NCBI GenBank assembly: GCA_013298125.1
Contig: JAAFJP010000012.1
Span: 1-64,000 of the forward strand
DNA length: 64,000 bases
Direction of reading: 5' to 3'
Source: Cytophagales bacterium
Lineage (GTDB): Bacteria; Bacteroidota; Bacteroidia; Cytophagales; Spirosomataceae
Both the position numbers and the translations under genes were made by a program. Shown here one piece after another: positions 16,223 to 25,356 of the stretch (position 1 is the first letter of the stretch; the number at the start of each line of letters is the position of its first letter). Below the pieces are notes generated by a model. The model did not search any database, had not been told where the DNA came from, and saw nothing but the letters and a program-made list of their open reading frames with translations.

Positions 16223-17011
16223 ATGAATCTAAATTTACAAAATAAAAACGCCATCGTATGCGGTAGCACACAAGGACTTGGACGTGCTTCTGCCATCGAA
16301 TTGGCTTTGCTTGGGGCAAATGTAACACTTGTGGCTCGAAATGAAGATACGCTTAATGAAACACTCCATATTTTGGATAAATCACAGGGGCAAAAACATT
16401 CTTATTTTGTGGCAGATTTTTCTAAGCCCGAAGAAGTAAAAACGGGTATCGAAAACCATTTGAAAGAAAATCCGATTGTTCATATTTTAGTCAATAACAC
16501 GGGAGGACCAGCGGGTGGTGCTATTCTGAATGCAAGCGTAGAAGAATTTACCCAAGCATTTTCTAACCACTTGATTTGCAACCACATACTCGTACAAGCC
16601 TGTGTGCCAAGTATGAAATCTGAGCAATTTGGTCGGATTATTAACATCATTTCAACTTCTGTAAGGCAACCAATTACGGGATTGGGTGTGTCAAATACTA
16701 CTCGTGGAGCGGTGGCTTCATGGTCAAAGACGTTGGCTAATGAGTTGGGGGAATTTGGCATTACTGTCAATAATGTATTGCCAGGTTATACCAAAACGGC
16801 TCGTTTAGATTTTGTCATAAATTCAAGAGCAAAAATGGTAAATGCCTCCGTAGAAGAAATGGAAGAGGCTTTTCAATCCGATATTCCCGCAGGACGTTTT
16901 GGAGAAGCCCACGAATTTGGGGCTGCCGTGGCGTTTTTGTGTAGTCCAGCGGCAGCTTACATCAATGGGGTGAATTTACCCGTTGATGGTGGGCGATTAA
17001 GTAGTATGTAA
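16223..17011 (+). CDS. SDR-family oxidoreductase lacking the usual catalytic Tyr/Lys
   Basis: The 262-residue protein has a Rossmann fold: a dinucleotide motif VCGSTQGLGRASA near the N-terminus, NNTGGPAGG for the NNAG motif, and a final VDGGRLSSM. In the active-site helix the YxxxK of classical SDRs is replaced: SVRQPITGLGVSNTTRGAVA has Ser where Tyr is expected and Arg where Lys is expected. This matches the divergent FabG-like subgroup (CDD BKR_like_SDR_like), whose reaction is unclear. Calling it a 3-oxoacyl-ACP reductase would therefore be unsafe. It stands alone, after repeat DNA. Confidence 0.8.
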   Translation: MNLNLQNKNAIVCGSTQGLGRASAIELALLGANVTLVARNEDTLNETLHILDKSQGQKHSYFVADFSKPEEVKTGIENHLKENPIVHILVNNTGGPAGGAILNASVEEFTQAFSNHLICNHILVQACVPSMKSEQFGRIINIISTSVRQPITGLGVSNTTRGAVASWSKTLANELGEFGITVNNVLPGYTKTARLDFVINSRAKMVNASVEEMEEAFQSDIPAGRFGEAHEFGAAVAFLCSPAAAYINGVNLPVDGGRLSSM

Positions 17012-17040
17012 TGTTCTGAAAATAAAAAGATGTTGTGTGA

Positions 17041-17190
17041 AGTCAAAAGTCTATGAGTTAAAAGTTTTGAGAGAAATTATTATTTTGCGATTTGAAATAT
17101 CTCTAATCAACTTATTTAAAAAGTAAAATTTTAGTAGTTATTTCAGAACATAATTTGCCATAAAATTCTTTAAACTTTTAACTTTTGACT
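17041..17190. repeat. Inverted repeat between convergent genes
   Basis: AGTCAAAAGTCTATGAGTTA (17041) and its inverted partner TAAACTTTTAACTTTTGACT (17171-17190) flank an AT-rich middle. It probably serves as a two-way terminator for the SDR and the minus-strand monooxygenase. Confidence 0.55.
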
Positions 17191-17210
17191 TTTTACATAC
17201 CCCCATACTT

Positions 17211-18380
17211 TTACACCCGCAAATCACCAAAAGTCAAAGGCGTTTTTGGGGTTTCTTTTGGCGTTCTACCTTGTTCTACGGATAATTTTATGGTGTTGAG
17301 TTGTGGTAAAACCATTTGCCCAAACAACTCACACTCTTCAATCAAAGGATAGCCCGAAAGCACAAACGAGCGGATGCCCATGTCCATATAACGGTTCAAT
17401 TTTTCGATAATTTGTTCGGGTGTACCCACGATGGCAGCTCCACAACCTGACCTCGCTCGACCAATGCCTGTCCAAAGCATGGGTTCTACAAAATCATCTT
17501 CATCAGCACTTTTTCTGAATTCATCTTGTCGCAATACCCCCGCTGATTTTGAATCTTGGGTACGGTGTTTGAGTTTTTCAGCCAATTCTGCATCAAATCT
17601 CGACATCATAGTTTTAGTGTATGCCTTTGCTTCTTCCTCAGTTTCACGCACAATTACGTGGACACGCAAGCCAAAATCTATCGTTCTGCCGTGTTTCTCG
17701 GCTCTTTCTGACATTTCTTGCATAGTTGCATAAATACTGTCTTCGGGTTCGGGCCACATCAAAAATACATCACAATATTTGGAACAAACTTCTTTTGATC
17801 CAGGTGAAATTCCTCCGAAATACAACAATGGACCACCGTTTTGTTGATAGGGTTTCACGGGGTCAGCTTTCATTTTGAACTGATAAATTTCTCCTTGAAA
17901 ATCAATTTCGTCTTGCGTCCAAGCCTGTTTCAGAATCTCAATTACCTCCTCACAACGTTTGTAACGCATTTCATGGTCTTCTTTGAGTCCTGGCAAATCA
18001 GAATTGATGATATTTACCGTCAAACGACCCTCCAAAATATGGTCGAGCGTAGCCAAATGACGAGCCAACATAGGCGGATGAATTTCACCAGTACGAATGG
18101 CGGCAAGCATATTGATATTCTTTACCTGAGTTGCCATTGCCGATGCAAAAGGTAAAACTTCCTGCCCAACGGTGTATGATGTCGGTAATAAAATATTCTG
18201 AAAGCCCTGATTATCAGCCGTTTTGATAATGTTGTCGCAATGGGCAAAACTACTCCTACGGGTTGGGTCGATTGTACCTAAAAATTGGGTATCGCCTCCG
18301 CACAAATCATCAAACCAAGCAACTTCGCAAGCTCTTTTTTCGGTTCTTATTTTTACTGTTTTAAAGGTTTTTTGAGTCAT
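17211..18380 (-). CDS. LLM-class flavin-dependent monooxygenase (SsuD-like)
   Basis: The 389-residue protein has the bacterial luciferase fold. Family segments include FQNILLPTSYTVGQEVLPFASAM-type (about 60-80), AAIRTGEIHPPMLARHLATL, the flavin-binding GRLTVNIINSDLPG, and PLLYFGGISPGSKEV. These match alkanesulfonate monooxygenases, which use FMNH2 and O2 to release sulfite and an aldehyde. No ssuE reductase or ssuABC transporter is adjacent, so the substrate is uncertain. It is a single gene on the minus strand. Confidence 0.85.
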   Translation of the reverse strand: MTQKTFKTVKIRTEKRACEVAWFDDLCGGDTQFLGTIDPTRRSSFAHCDNIIKTADNQGFQNILLPTSYTVGQEVLPFASAMATQVKNINMLAAIRTGEIHPPMLARHLATLDHILEGRLTVNIINSDLPGLKEDHEMRYKRCEEVIEILKQAWTQDEIDFQGEIYQFKMKADPVKPYQQNGGPLLYFGGISPGSKEVCSKYCDVFLMWPEPEDSIYATMQEMSERAEKHGRTIDFGLRVHVIVRETEEEAKAYTKTMMSRFDAELAEKLKHRTQDSKSAGVLRQDEFRKSADEDDFVEPMLWTGIGRARSGCGAAIVGTPEQIIEKLNRYMDMGIRSFVLSGYPLIEECELFGQMVLPQLNTIKLSVEQGRTPKETPKTPLTFGDLRV

Positions 18381-18690
18381 TGGAAAAGGATGAATTATGA
18401 ATCTAAGACGTTACAAATTTTTAGTGTACTACAAAGAAAAATGAGTAATTTTAATTTTTGTTGAGCAAATTAACATAAAACAGTATGTCGATTTATTGAA
18501 TGATTGTTTTAAGTATTTTTTCCTTAAAATTTATAGCTCGTAAAATTAGTCTATTTTTACGTATTAAGTAATCGTAAAAAATAAGTTATAAGATTTAGTG
18601 GGTAGTATGTCACGGTTTTCGAGGGTATGAGAAGAAATCGTGGCACGCTTCGTTGGTCAAAAAAGCATCAGTTTCAAAATTTAGCGTGTC

Positions 18691-18828
18691 ATGGTTTTGT
18701 TAGATTTGAAAAATGAACAAAATGGAATGAATCCAGACATTGCCCCTGATGGCGTGCATCCGAGTATGAAGGGGTATAAAATTATGGAGGAGATGGTGAC
18801 GAATACCTTAAAGTATGTTTTAAAATAA
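18691..18828 (+). pseudogene. C-terminal remnant of an SGNH/GDSL esterase
   Basis: A 45-codon frame reads KNEQNGMNPDIAPDGVHPSM then KGYKIMEEMV and stops with TAA at 18826-18828. The DGVHP block is block V (catalytic Asp/His) of SGNH/GDSL hydrolases such as acetylxylan or rhamnogalacturonan acetylesterases. The upstream blocks with the catalytic Ser are absent, and the preceding 300 bp are not coding. It is therefore the tail of a deleted gene left directly upstream of the GH36 gene. Confidence 0.75.
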
Positions 18829-18853
18829 TTCCAAACCCTTTAAATTAAATCCA

Positions 18854-21049
18854 ATGTTCAAAAAAATCCTTTATCTAATTATTTGTATTCCATATCTTTC
18901 TATTGCTCAGAAAGCGGTTGTTATTCCAATCGAAACGCAAAATAATGCTCTTGTTTTAGCAACTGATAAGGACAATCGGCTGTGTGTTACGCATTTTGGT
19001 AAACGCCTAAAACAAACATCCGAATATGCTCAAATCTCTCAACAATATTGGGCAAAGGACGACAATGCGGGTATTTACAATGCCGCTTATACGTCGAGTG
19101 GCTCAACCAATTTGGTAGAACCCGCTTTGAATATCACTCACGCAGATGGTAATACTTCCACTGAACTGAAATATGTGAGCCATGAAGTCAAAAAGCAAGA
19201 CGAAAATGTAAGTCTGACTACTGTTTTACTGAAAGATGAATTATATCCTGTTGAGGTTACGTTATTTTTCAAAACGTACAGTCAAGAAGACGTAGTAGAA
19301 CAATGGACTGTTATAAAAAATAAAGAAAAAGGGAGTATTGAGTTAGAAAAATACGCTTCCGCAAATCTCTATTTTGCTGCTGATAATTATTATCTGACAA
19401 GTTATCATGGCTCGTGGGCTCGTGAAATGAAACCAGAAGAAACCCTTTTGACCAATGGCATCAAAACCTTAGATTCTAAATTGGGTACAAGGGCTAATCT
19501 TTTTGCTCCACCAACTTTTCAATTGGCTTTTGACCGTTCAGCAACTGAGGATGAAGGCAAAGTTTTATTGGGTCAATTGGCTTGGTCGGGAAATTTCAAG
19601 ATAGATTTTGAAATGGATTCCTACCACCATTTGCGTATGATTGCGGGAATCAATCCTCACTCCTCAGAATATCCACTCGAAGCCAATCAGGAGTTTAAAA
19701 CACCTTCGTTTATCTATACTTTTTCAGAAAAAGGAAAAGGACTTGCCAGTATAAATATGCACCGTTGGGCTAAAAAATACCGTATTTTAGACGGTAACGG
19801 CTCTCGAATGACCCTCCTGAACAACTGGGAAGCCACTTATTTTGATTTTGACGAAAATAAATTAGTTGGGCTTTTCAAAGGTGCTAAAAAATTGGGCGTA
19901 GATATGTTTTTGCTTGACGACGGTTGGTTTGGCAACAAACACCCACGCAACGACGACCACGCAGGATTGGGCGATTGGCAAGAAAATAAAAAGAAATTAC
20001 CACAAGGCATTGGATATTTAGTAAAACAAGCAACTGCCGCTGGCGTGAAATTTGGGATTTGGTTAGAACCCGAAATGGTAAATCCTCGCAGTGAATTATA
20101 TGAAAAACATCCAGAATGGGTAATCAAAGAACCTCAACGTCCTGAACATTATTTTAGGAATCAGTTAGTCTTAGACCTTTCAAATCCCGAGGTTCAAAAC
20201 TTTGTTTATGGGATTTTAGACACGCTTTTTACTAAAAATCCTAACATCGCTTTTGTGAAATGGGACTGCAACGCCGTGATTTATAATGCTCACTCACAAT
20301 ATTTAGAAAAAACAAAACAAAAACAAAGTAAACTCTACGTGGACTATGTGAAAGGCTTGTATAAGGTGCTTGACCGTGTGCGGACAAAGTACCCAAGTGT
20401 AGCCATGATGTTATGCTCGGGCGGAGGTGGTCGAGTGGACTATGAGGCTTTGAAATATTTTACAGAATTTTGGATTAGTGACGACACCCATCCACTCGAA
20501 AGGGTATATATTCAATGGGAAAACTCGATGTTTTACCCCGCTATTGCGAGCTGTAATCATGTAACTGATTGGGATAAAGGCTCATTGAAATACCGTTGTG
20601 ATGTAGCCATGATGGGCAAAATGGGCTTTGATATTGTGGTGGATAAACTTACACCAAATGATTTAATATCAGCTCAGAAAGCTATTTCAGACTATAATTC
20701 TTTTAAAGATGTGGTTTGGCAAGGGGATTTATTCCGCCTGTCAAATCCTTGGGATAAGCCCGTAGCATCGTTGATGTATGTCAATGAAAAACAAGATAAA
20801 GCGGTGATGTTCAATTACTTAGTTTCAAATCGGTTTGAATTTAATTTCGCTTTTGAACCCATCAAATTGAAGGGCTTAGACCCAAACAAAAAATATAAAA
20901 TCAAGGAATTGAATCTTTATCCAGAAACTAAAACGAGTTTAGACGAAGTGGCAACTTTTACAGGAGATTTTTTGATGTCAGTAGGCTATAATCCTGATAT
21001 TACCTTGAATCGTAAAAGTGTAATTTTGGAAATAACAACAATAAAATGA
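18854..21049 (+). CDS. Secreted GH36-type alpha-galactosidase
   Basis: The 731-residue protein has a signal peptide (cleavage near SIAQ-K, residue 19), an N-terminal beta-supersandwich (about 25-310), a TIM barrel and a C-terminal beta domain, as in GH36. The predicted nucleophile is Asp471 in VKWDCN. The acid/base lies in FWISDDTHPLERV (Asp543/544). LLNNWEATYFDF and FLLDDGWFG are family hallmarks. It should remove terminal alpha-galactose from oligosaccharides in the periplasm. Its stop overlaps the GH51 start (ATGA), indicating coupling. An esterase remnant precedes it. Confidence 0.92.
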   Translation: MFKKILYLIICIPYLSIAQKAVVIPIETQNNALVLATDKDNRLCVTHFGKRLKQTSEYAQISQQYWAKDDNAGIYNAAYTSSGSTNLVEPALNITHADGNTSTELKYVSHEVKKQDENVSLTTVLLKDELYPVEVTLFFKTYSQEDVVEQWTVIKNKEKGSIELEKYASANLYFAADNYYLTSYHGSWAREMKPEETLLTNGIKTLDSKLGTRANLFAPPTFQLAFDRSATEDEGKVLLGQLAWSGNFKIDFEMDSYHHLRMIAGINPHSSEYPLEANQEFKTPSFIYTFSEKGKGLASINMHRWAKKYRILDGNGSRMTLLNNWEATYFDFDENKLVGLFKGAKKLGVDMFLLDDGWFGNKHPRNDDHAGLGDWQENKKKLPQGIGYLVKQATAAGVKFGIWLEPEMVNPRSELYEKHPEWVIKEPQRPEHYFRNQLVLDLSNPEVQNFVYGILDTLFTKNPNIAFVKWDCNAVIYNAHSQYLEKTKQKQSKLYVDYVKGLYKVLDRVRTKYPSVAMMLCSGGGGRVDYEALKYFTEFWISDDTHPLERVYIQWENSMFYPAIASCNHVTDWDKGSLKYRCDVAMMGKMGFDIVVDKLTPNDLISAQKAISDYNSFKDVVWQGDLFRLSNPWDKPVASLMYVNEKQDKAVMFNYLVSNRFEFNFAFEPIKLKGLDPNKKYKIKELNLYPETKTSLDEVATFTGDFLMSVGYNPDITLNRKSVILEITTIK

Positions 21050-23043
21050 AAAAAATATCCCTAATCTTCTTTTTAATATTTACTCAAAACCTTATTTTTT
21101 CGCAAAATAAAGCTGTTTTTAATGTTCATGCTGATAAACCAAGCGGTGAAGTTTCGCCCAATATGTGGGGAATCTTTTTTGAAGACATTAATTTGGGTGC
21201 AGACGGTGGACTTTATGCCGAATTAGTCAAGAACCGCTCTTTCGAGTTTTTTAAGCCCCTCACAGGTTGGAAAATCACGGGTGGAAAATCTATGTATGGC
21301 GTAAATTATGGTGGTGAAATTACCATCATCAATCGTCCAGAAAAGCAAGCGACTAATCCCCGATTTATGCGAGTTGTGATGGAAAATAACGCCAAAGGCA
21401 CACTCGGATTAACCAATGAGGGTTTTCGAGGCATGGGTATCAAAAAAGGCTTGCGATATGACTTTTCAATTTTATACCAACATAAAAATGCCAAAGTAAA
21501 ATTGCATTTAGAATTAATCAATCCAAAAGGTGAAATTATTGGTTATGAGATATTTACGCCAAAAGAAACGGGCGAAAATTGGCAAAAAGGTGAAGTCAGT
21601 TTTGTAGCAAATGCCACCGAACAAAAAGCTAAATTAAACGTCTGGTTTGAAGGAAATGGAACGCTTGATTTAGATATGATTTCTTTGTTTCCTTCCGACA
21701 CTTGGAAAGGTAGAAAAGGCGGATTGCGGGCAGACATGGTGCAAATTTTGGCGGATATGAAACCTGGATTTGTGCGTTTCCCAGGAGGATGTATTGTGGA
21801 AGGACACGACCTCTCGGTTCGTTATCAATGGAAAAAAACGATTGGTGTGGTTGAGGATAGAAAACTGATTATCAATCGTTGGAATTATGAGATTGCCCAT
21901 CGCCCCACCCCCGATTATTTTCAGACTTTTGGTTTGGGTTTTTATGAGTATTTTTTGATGGCAGAAGAAATAGGGGCAGCACCTTTGCCCATTCTGAACT
22001 GTGGAATGGCGTGCCAATTCAACTCAGCCGAACTCGCCCCCATGTCTGACCTCGACCCGTACATACGAGATGCCCTTGATTTAGTTGAATTTGCGAATGG
22101 TTCAGCCACCTCAAAATGGGGTAAAATTCGTGCAGAAATGGGTCACCCAGCCCCTTTTAATATGAAAATGTTGGGAGTTGGTAACGAAAACTGGGGACCT
22201 CAATACGTAGAAAGACTCAAAATTTTCCAAGAAAAAATCAAAGCTAAATACCCTGAAATCAAATTAGTAGGGAGTTCTGGCATTACTTCTGACGGTGAAA
22301 TGTTTGATTTTTTGAATGGCAATCTTCGTAAAATGAAAGTTGAATTTATTGATGAACATTATTACAATCGTCCAGAATGGTTTTTGGCAAATGCGAACCG
22401 TTACGATAATTACGATAGAAAAAGTAATTCAAAGGTCTTTGCGGGCGAGTACGCAGGACAAAGTGATAGAGTAGTAAGTCCTGACAACCAAAATAATTGG
22501 CAAACAGCCCTTGCCGAGGCGGCTTTTATGACAGGTTTAGAACGAAATGCCGACGTAGTAAACATGGCATCTTACGCCCCCCTTTTCGGACACATCGACG
22601 GTTGGCAATGGAAACCTAATTTGATTTGGGTCGATAATTTACAAGTAATGCCAACTCCCAATTATCAAGTCCAAAAACTGTATGCCAACTACAAAGGTGA
22701 TTTGATTATTCCGATTTTGGATAAGAATAAAAATCCATTCATTGGTAAAGATAGTCTTTATGCTTCATCGACATTCGACAAAAAGACTAATGAACTGATT
22801 ATCAAGATAGTAAATACTTCAAGACAAATCCAAACCGCCGAAATTAACATCGAAGGCATGGCAAAAATGGGCGAAAAAGCACGTTTGATTTCTTTACAAA
22901 ACGATGATTTGAAGGCTGAAAACACGATGGATAAACCGTTTTTTATTGCTCCGAATGAAAAGGAAATTAGTATAAATGGTAAATCGTTTTCGGTAGATTT
23001 GAAGGGGTATTCGTTTTCAGTTATTAGGATAAAACGTAATTGA
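21046..23043 (+). CDS. Secreted GH51 alpha-L-arabinofuranosidase
   Basis: The 665-residue protein has a signal peptide ending near FSQ-N (residue 20). A carbohydrate-binding-like insert (about 70-215) precedes the GH51 barrel. KMLGVGNENWGPQYV carries the acid/base Glu of the GNE motif, and KVFAGEYAG carries the likely nucleophile Glu. FVRFPGGCIVEG is another hallmark. The C-terminal beta domain (about 520-665) is typical. It releases alpha-L-arabinose from arabinan or arabinogalactan. It overlaps the GH36 gene by 4 bp, so the two enzymes are made together. Confidence 0.92.
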   Translation: MKKISLIFFLIFTQNLIFSQNKAVFNVHADKPSGEVSPNMWGIFFEDINLGADGGLYAELVKNRSFEFFKPLTGWKITGGKSMYGVNYGGEITIINRPEKQATNPRFMRVVMENNAKGTLGLTNEGFRGMGIKKGLRYDFSILYQHKNAKVKLHLELINPKGEIIGYEIFTPKETGENWQKGEVSFVANATEQKAKLNVWFEGNGTLDLDMISLFPSDTWKGRKGGLRADMVQILADMKPGFVRFPGGCIVEGHDLSVRYQWKKTIGVVEDRKLIINRWNYEIAHRPTPDYFQTFGLGFYEYFLMAEEIGAAPLPILNCGMACQFNSAELAPMSDLDPYIRDALDLVEFANGSATSKWGKIRAEMGHPAPFNMKMLGVGNENWGPQYVERLKIFQEKIKAKYPEIKLVGSSGITSDGEMFDFLNGNLRKMKVEFIDEHYYNRPEWFLANANRYDNYDRKSNSKVFAGEYAGQSDRVVSPDNQNNWQTALAEAAFMTGLERNADVVNMASYAPLFGHIDGWQWKPNLIWVDNLQVMPTPNYQVQKLYANYKGDLIIPILDKNKNPFIGKDSLYASSTFDKKTNELIIKIVNTSRQIQTAEINIEGMAKMGEKARLISLQNDDLKAENTMDKPFFIAPNEKEISINGKSFSVDLKGYSFSVIRIKRN

Positions 23044-23090
23044 AATAAGTAATGGGAACAAATTAATTGATACTATAAAAGATGTCTAAT

Positions 23091-23153
23091 TGTAGGGGCG
23101 TATAGCATACGCCCTTGTTACGGTAGCGTGGGCGTATGCTATACGCCCCTACA
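23091..23153. repeat. GTAGGGGCGTAT palindrome, copy 1
   Basis: Perfect 24-bp arms (23091-23114 and 23130-23153) beginning TGTAGGGGCGTATAGCATAC flank a 15-bp loop. It belongs to the same family as 23208-23292 and the interrupted copy at 62152-62347. It lies just after the GH51 gene. Confidence 0.85.
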
Positions 23154-23207
23154 TTATATCAATTTATTTATTCCAAATACTTATTAAAAATTAATCGAAA
23201 AATAATT

Positions 23208-23292
23208 GTAGGGTGTATCGCATACGCCCACGAATGTAATGAGTGGTGGTGTGTAATTTTGCCCAAAATGGGCGTATGCGATACGCCCCTAC
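23208..23292. repeat. GTAGGGGCGTAT palindrome, copy 2
   Basis: Arms GTAGGGTGTATCGCATACGC (from 23208) and GCGTATGCGATACGCCCCTAC (ending 23292) are inverted around a 40-bp loop. The right arm stops four bases before the GH35-like start codon. An artificial upstream in-frame ATG at 23243 lies in the loop. Confidence 0.8.
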
Positions 23293-23296
23293 TGTA

Positions 23297-24919
23297 ATGA
23301 AAAAACTTCGACTATTTTTTCTCTTCTTTTTTCTAAAAAACCTCTCCGTTTTTAGTCAAAACCCCATTCCTCATTTAGAAAAAAAAGGAGCTGCAATCCA
23401 ACTCATCGTACAAGGAAAACCGTTCCTAATTTTGGGCGGTGAATTAGGCAATTCTACCGCCACGACTACCCAAAATATGCAACCCGTTTGGGCAAAACTG
23501 AAAGCAATGAATCTGAACACAGTTTTAGTGCCTGTTTATTGGGAATTGATTGAAAGTGAAGAAGGGAAATTTGATTTTTCGATGTACCAAGATTTGATTG
23601 TTGAAGCTCGCAAAAATGATTTAAAAATCGTTTTTCTATGGTTTGGAACTTGGAAAAATAGCATGAGTAGTCACGTTCCCGCATGGGTGAAATTGAATCA
23701 AGAAAAATATCCACGTGCCAAAGATAATATGGGTAGGAGTCAGGAGATTTTGAGTTCGTTTAGTGAAAATGTCCTGCAAGCTGACTTACAGGCGTTTGAA
23801 AATTTGATGCGTTTTATCAAAAGTTTTGATGCCAATGAGCAAACCGTTATCATGGTACAGGTAGAAAATGAAATCGGGATGCTACCATCCGCCAGAGACT
23901 ACCAAATCCTTGCTAATGAGGCTTTTACGAAAGAAGTACCCGCTGAATTAATTGAATATTTACAAAAAAATAAAGAAAAAATTGTCCCAGAATTATGGCA
24001 AATTTGGAAACAAAACGGCTATAAAAAATTAGGGACTTGGGAAGAAGTTTTCGGGAAAAGTTTAGCAAATGACGAAATTTTTATGGCATATTTTTACGCA
24101 AAATTTACCCATAAAATTACGGAGGCAGGAAAGAAAATCTACAATTTACCCATGTTTGTCAATGCTGCCCTCAACAGAATCGACAAAGAACCTGGACAAT
24201 ATCCAAGTGCGGGACCTTTGCCGCATTTGATGGACGTTTGGAAGTCGGCTGGGACTGCCATTGACTTTCTTGCTCCCGATTTTTATAATCCAGATTTCAA
24301 ACATTGGTGCGACCTCTATATCCGCCAAGGCGACCCACTTTTTATTCCAGAACACGTTTTTGACAATACTGTTGCCGCCAAAGCACTTTTTGCGATTGCC
24401 AATTATGATGCCTTGGGTTTTGCTCCATTTTCCATTGAATCCACAGAAAAACCTGCCGATGAACCTTTGGGTAAAATGTACCAACTCATCAAAGAATTAA
24501 CTCCATTGATTACCCAAAATCAAGGTCAGAATAAAATTAAGGGTGTTTTGTTGTCTAAATCAAACCCAGAAACGATTGTCAGATTAGGAAAATATGAACT
24601 TACCTGTAAGCATGATTTTACCCTCAGCTGGACGGCGGGAGCAAGAACCGAAAACTGGCAATTAGGTAGTACCATCATCATTCAGACGGGTGAAGATGAA
24701 TTTTATGTAGCGGGGACAGGCGTTGTCATTACCTTCAAACATCAAGAAAATAAAGACCTCAATGTGGGATTATTAAAAGTTGATGAAGGAAAATTTGAAA
24801 ACAATAGTTGGAAAATCCTTCGCCATCTTAACGGAGACCAAACCCATCAAGGCAGACACGTGAATATTCCTGTGGGGCAGTTTGGTACGCAAAGGGTGAG
24901 CTTGTATAGTTTTAAGTAA
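23297..24919 (+). CDS. Secreted GH35/GH42-like beta-galactosidase with DUF5597 domain
   Basis: The protein is 540 residues from the ATG that opens a clear signal peptide (MKKLRLFFLFFFLK, ending near FSQ-N). The frame extends 18 codons further upstream into repeat DNA, which I exclude. FLILGGELGNST opens the barrel. VQVENEIGML carries the acid/base Glu, and FIPEHVFDN carries the probable nucleophile Glu. The C-terminal DUF5597 beta domain covers about 400-540. It likely removes beta-galactose from side chains and complements the GH36 and GH51 enzymes upstream. Confidence 0.85.
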   Translation: MKKLRLFFLFFFLKNLSVFSQNPIPHLEKKGAAIQLIVQGKPFLILGGELGNSTATTTQNMQPVWAKLKAMNLNTVLVPVYWELIESEEGKFDFSMYQDLIVEARKNDLKIVFLWFGTWKNSMSSHVPAWVKLNQEKYPRAKDNMGRSQEILSSFSENVLQADLQAFENLMRFIKSFDANEQTVIMVQVENEIGMLPSARDYQILANEAFTKEVPAELIEYLQKNKEKIVPELWQIWKQNGYKKLGTWEEVFGKSLANDEIFMAYFYAKFTHKITEAGKKIYNLPMFVNAALNRIDKEPGQYPSAGPLPHLMDVWKSAGTAIDFLAPDFYNPDFKHWCDLYIRQGDPLFIPEHVFDNTVAAKALFAIANYDALGFAPFSIESTEKPADEPLGKMYQLIKELTPLITQNQGQNKIKGVLLSKSNPETIVRLGKYELTCKHDFTLSWTAGARTENWQLGSTIIIQTGEDEFYVAGTGVVITFKHQENKDLNVGLLKVDEGKFENNSWKILRHLNGDQTHQGRHVNIPVGQFGTQRVSLYSFK

Positions 24920-25356
24920 GATTATTGATTGCGACGTTCTAAAAGAGTTTTTCCAGAATTTTAAAAAACTAACCTTCAAAACCTTTTCTTGAAAAAAGAG
25001 ACAGAAAACTCAATATTTTCTGATAAAATAAAAAATAAATTTACACATATTTTCACGCCAAAACTCATCAAAACCCCACAATCATCTCATAAATGATTGA
25101 TTTTGAATACAATCAGATTTGTTTTGATTCACAAGTTTTTAATGTATTTTCAACTGTTTTAACTACAAAATTTTTCATCATTTTTACTCCCAAAATACAA
25201 GGAAAGTACAGGACGGTTCAGTTCATTGGTAATGATATTTTTGATTAGTCAACGGCATCATAACAGGATTCAAACAAACCGTCCGATAAATGGAAATGAC
25301 GGGAATAAAAGTGATTGAAAAGAAGTAGGAACTTTCATCAAAAAAAAACAAAAATC
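24920..25356. other. 437-bp non-coding gap inside the glycan island
   Basis: No reading frame or RNA gene is visible. A dyad GGACGGTTCAG (about 25211) / AAACCGTCC (about 25278) encloses a TATTTTTG at 25236-25243 that fits the Bacteroidota -7 consensus. A promoter with an operator for the DUF1080-containing gene is therefore possible but unproven. Confidence 0.35.

Noticed and set aside
23243-23296. Upstream ATG extending the GH35-like protein by 18 codons
   Set aside because: The codons lie in the loop and right arm of a palindrome; the downstream ATG begins a good signal peptide.
24146-24484. 112-codon frame opposite the GH35-like gene
   Set aside because: It is a shadow of a clear coding sequence.
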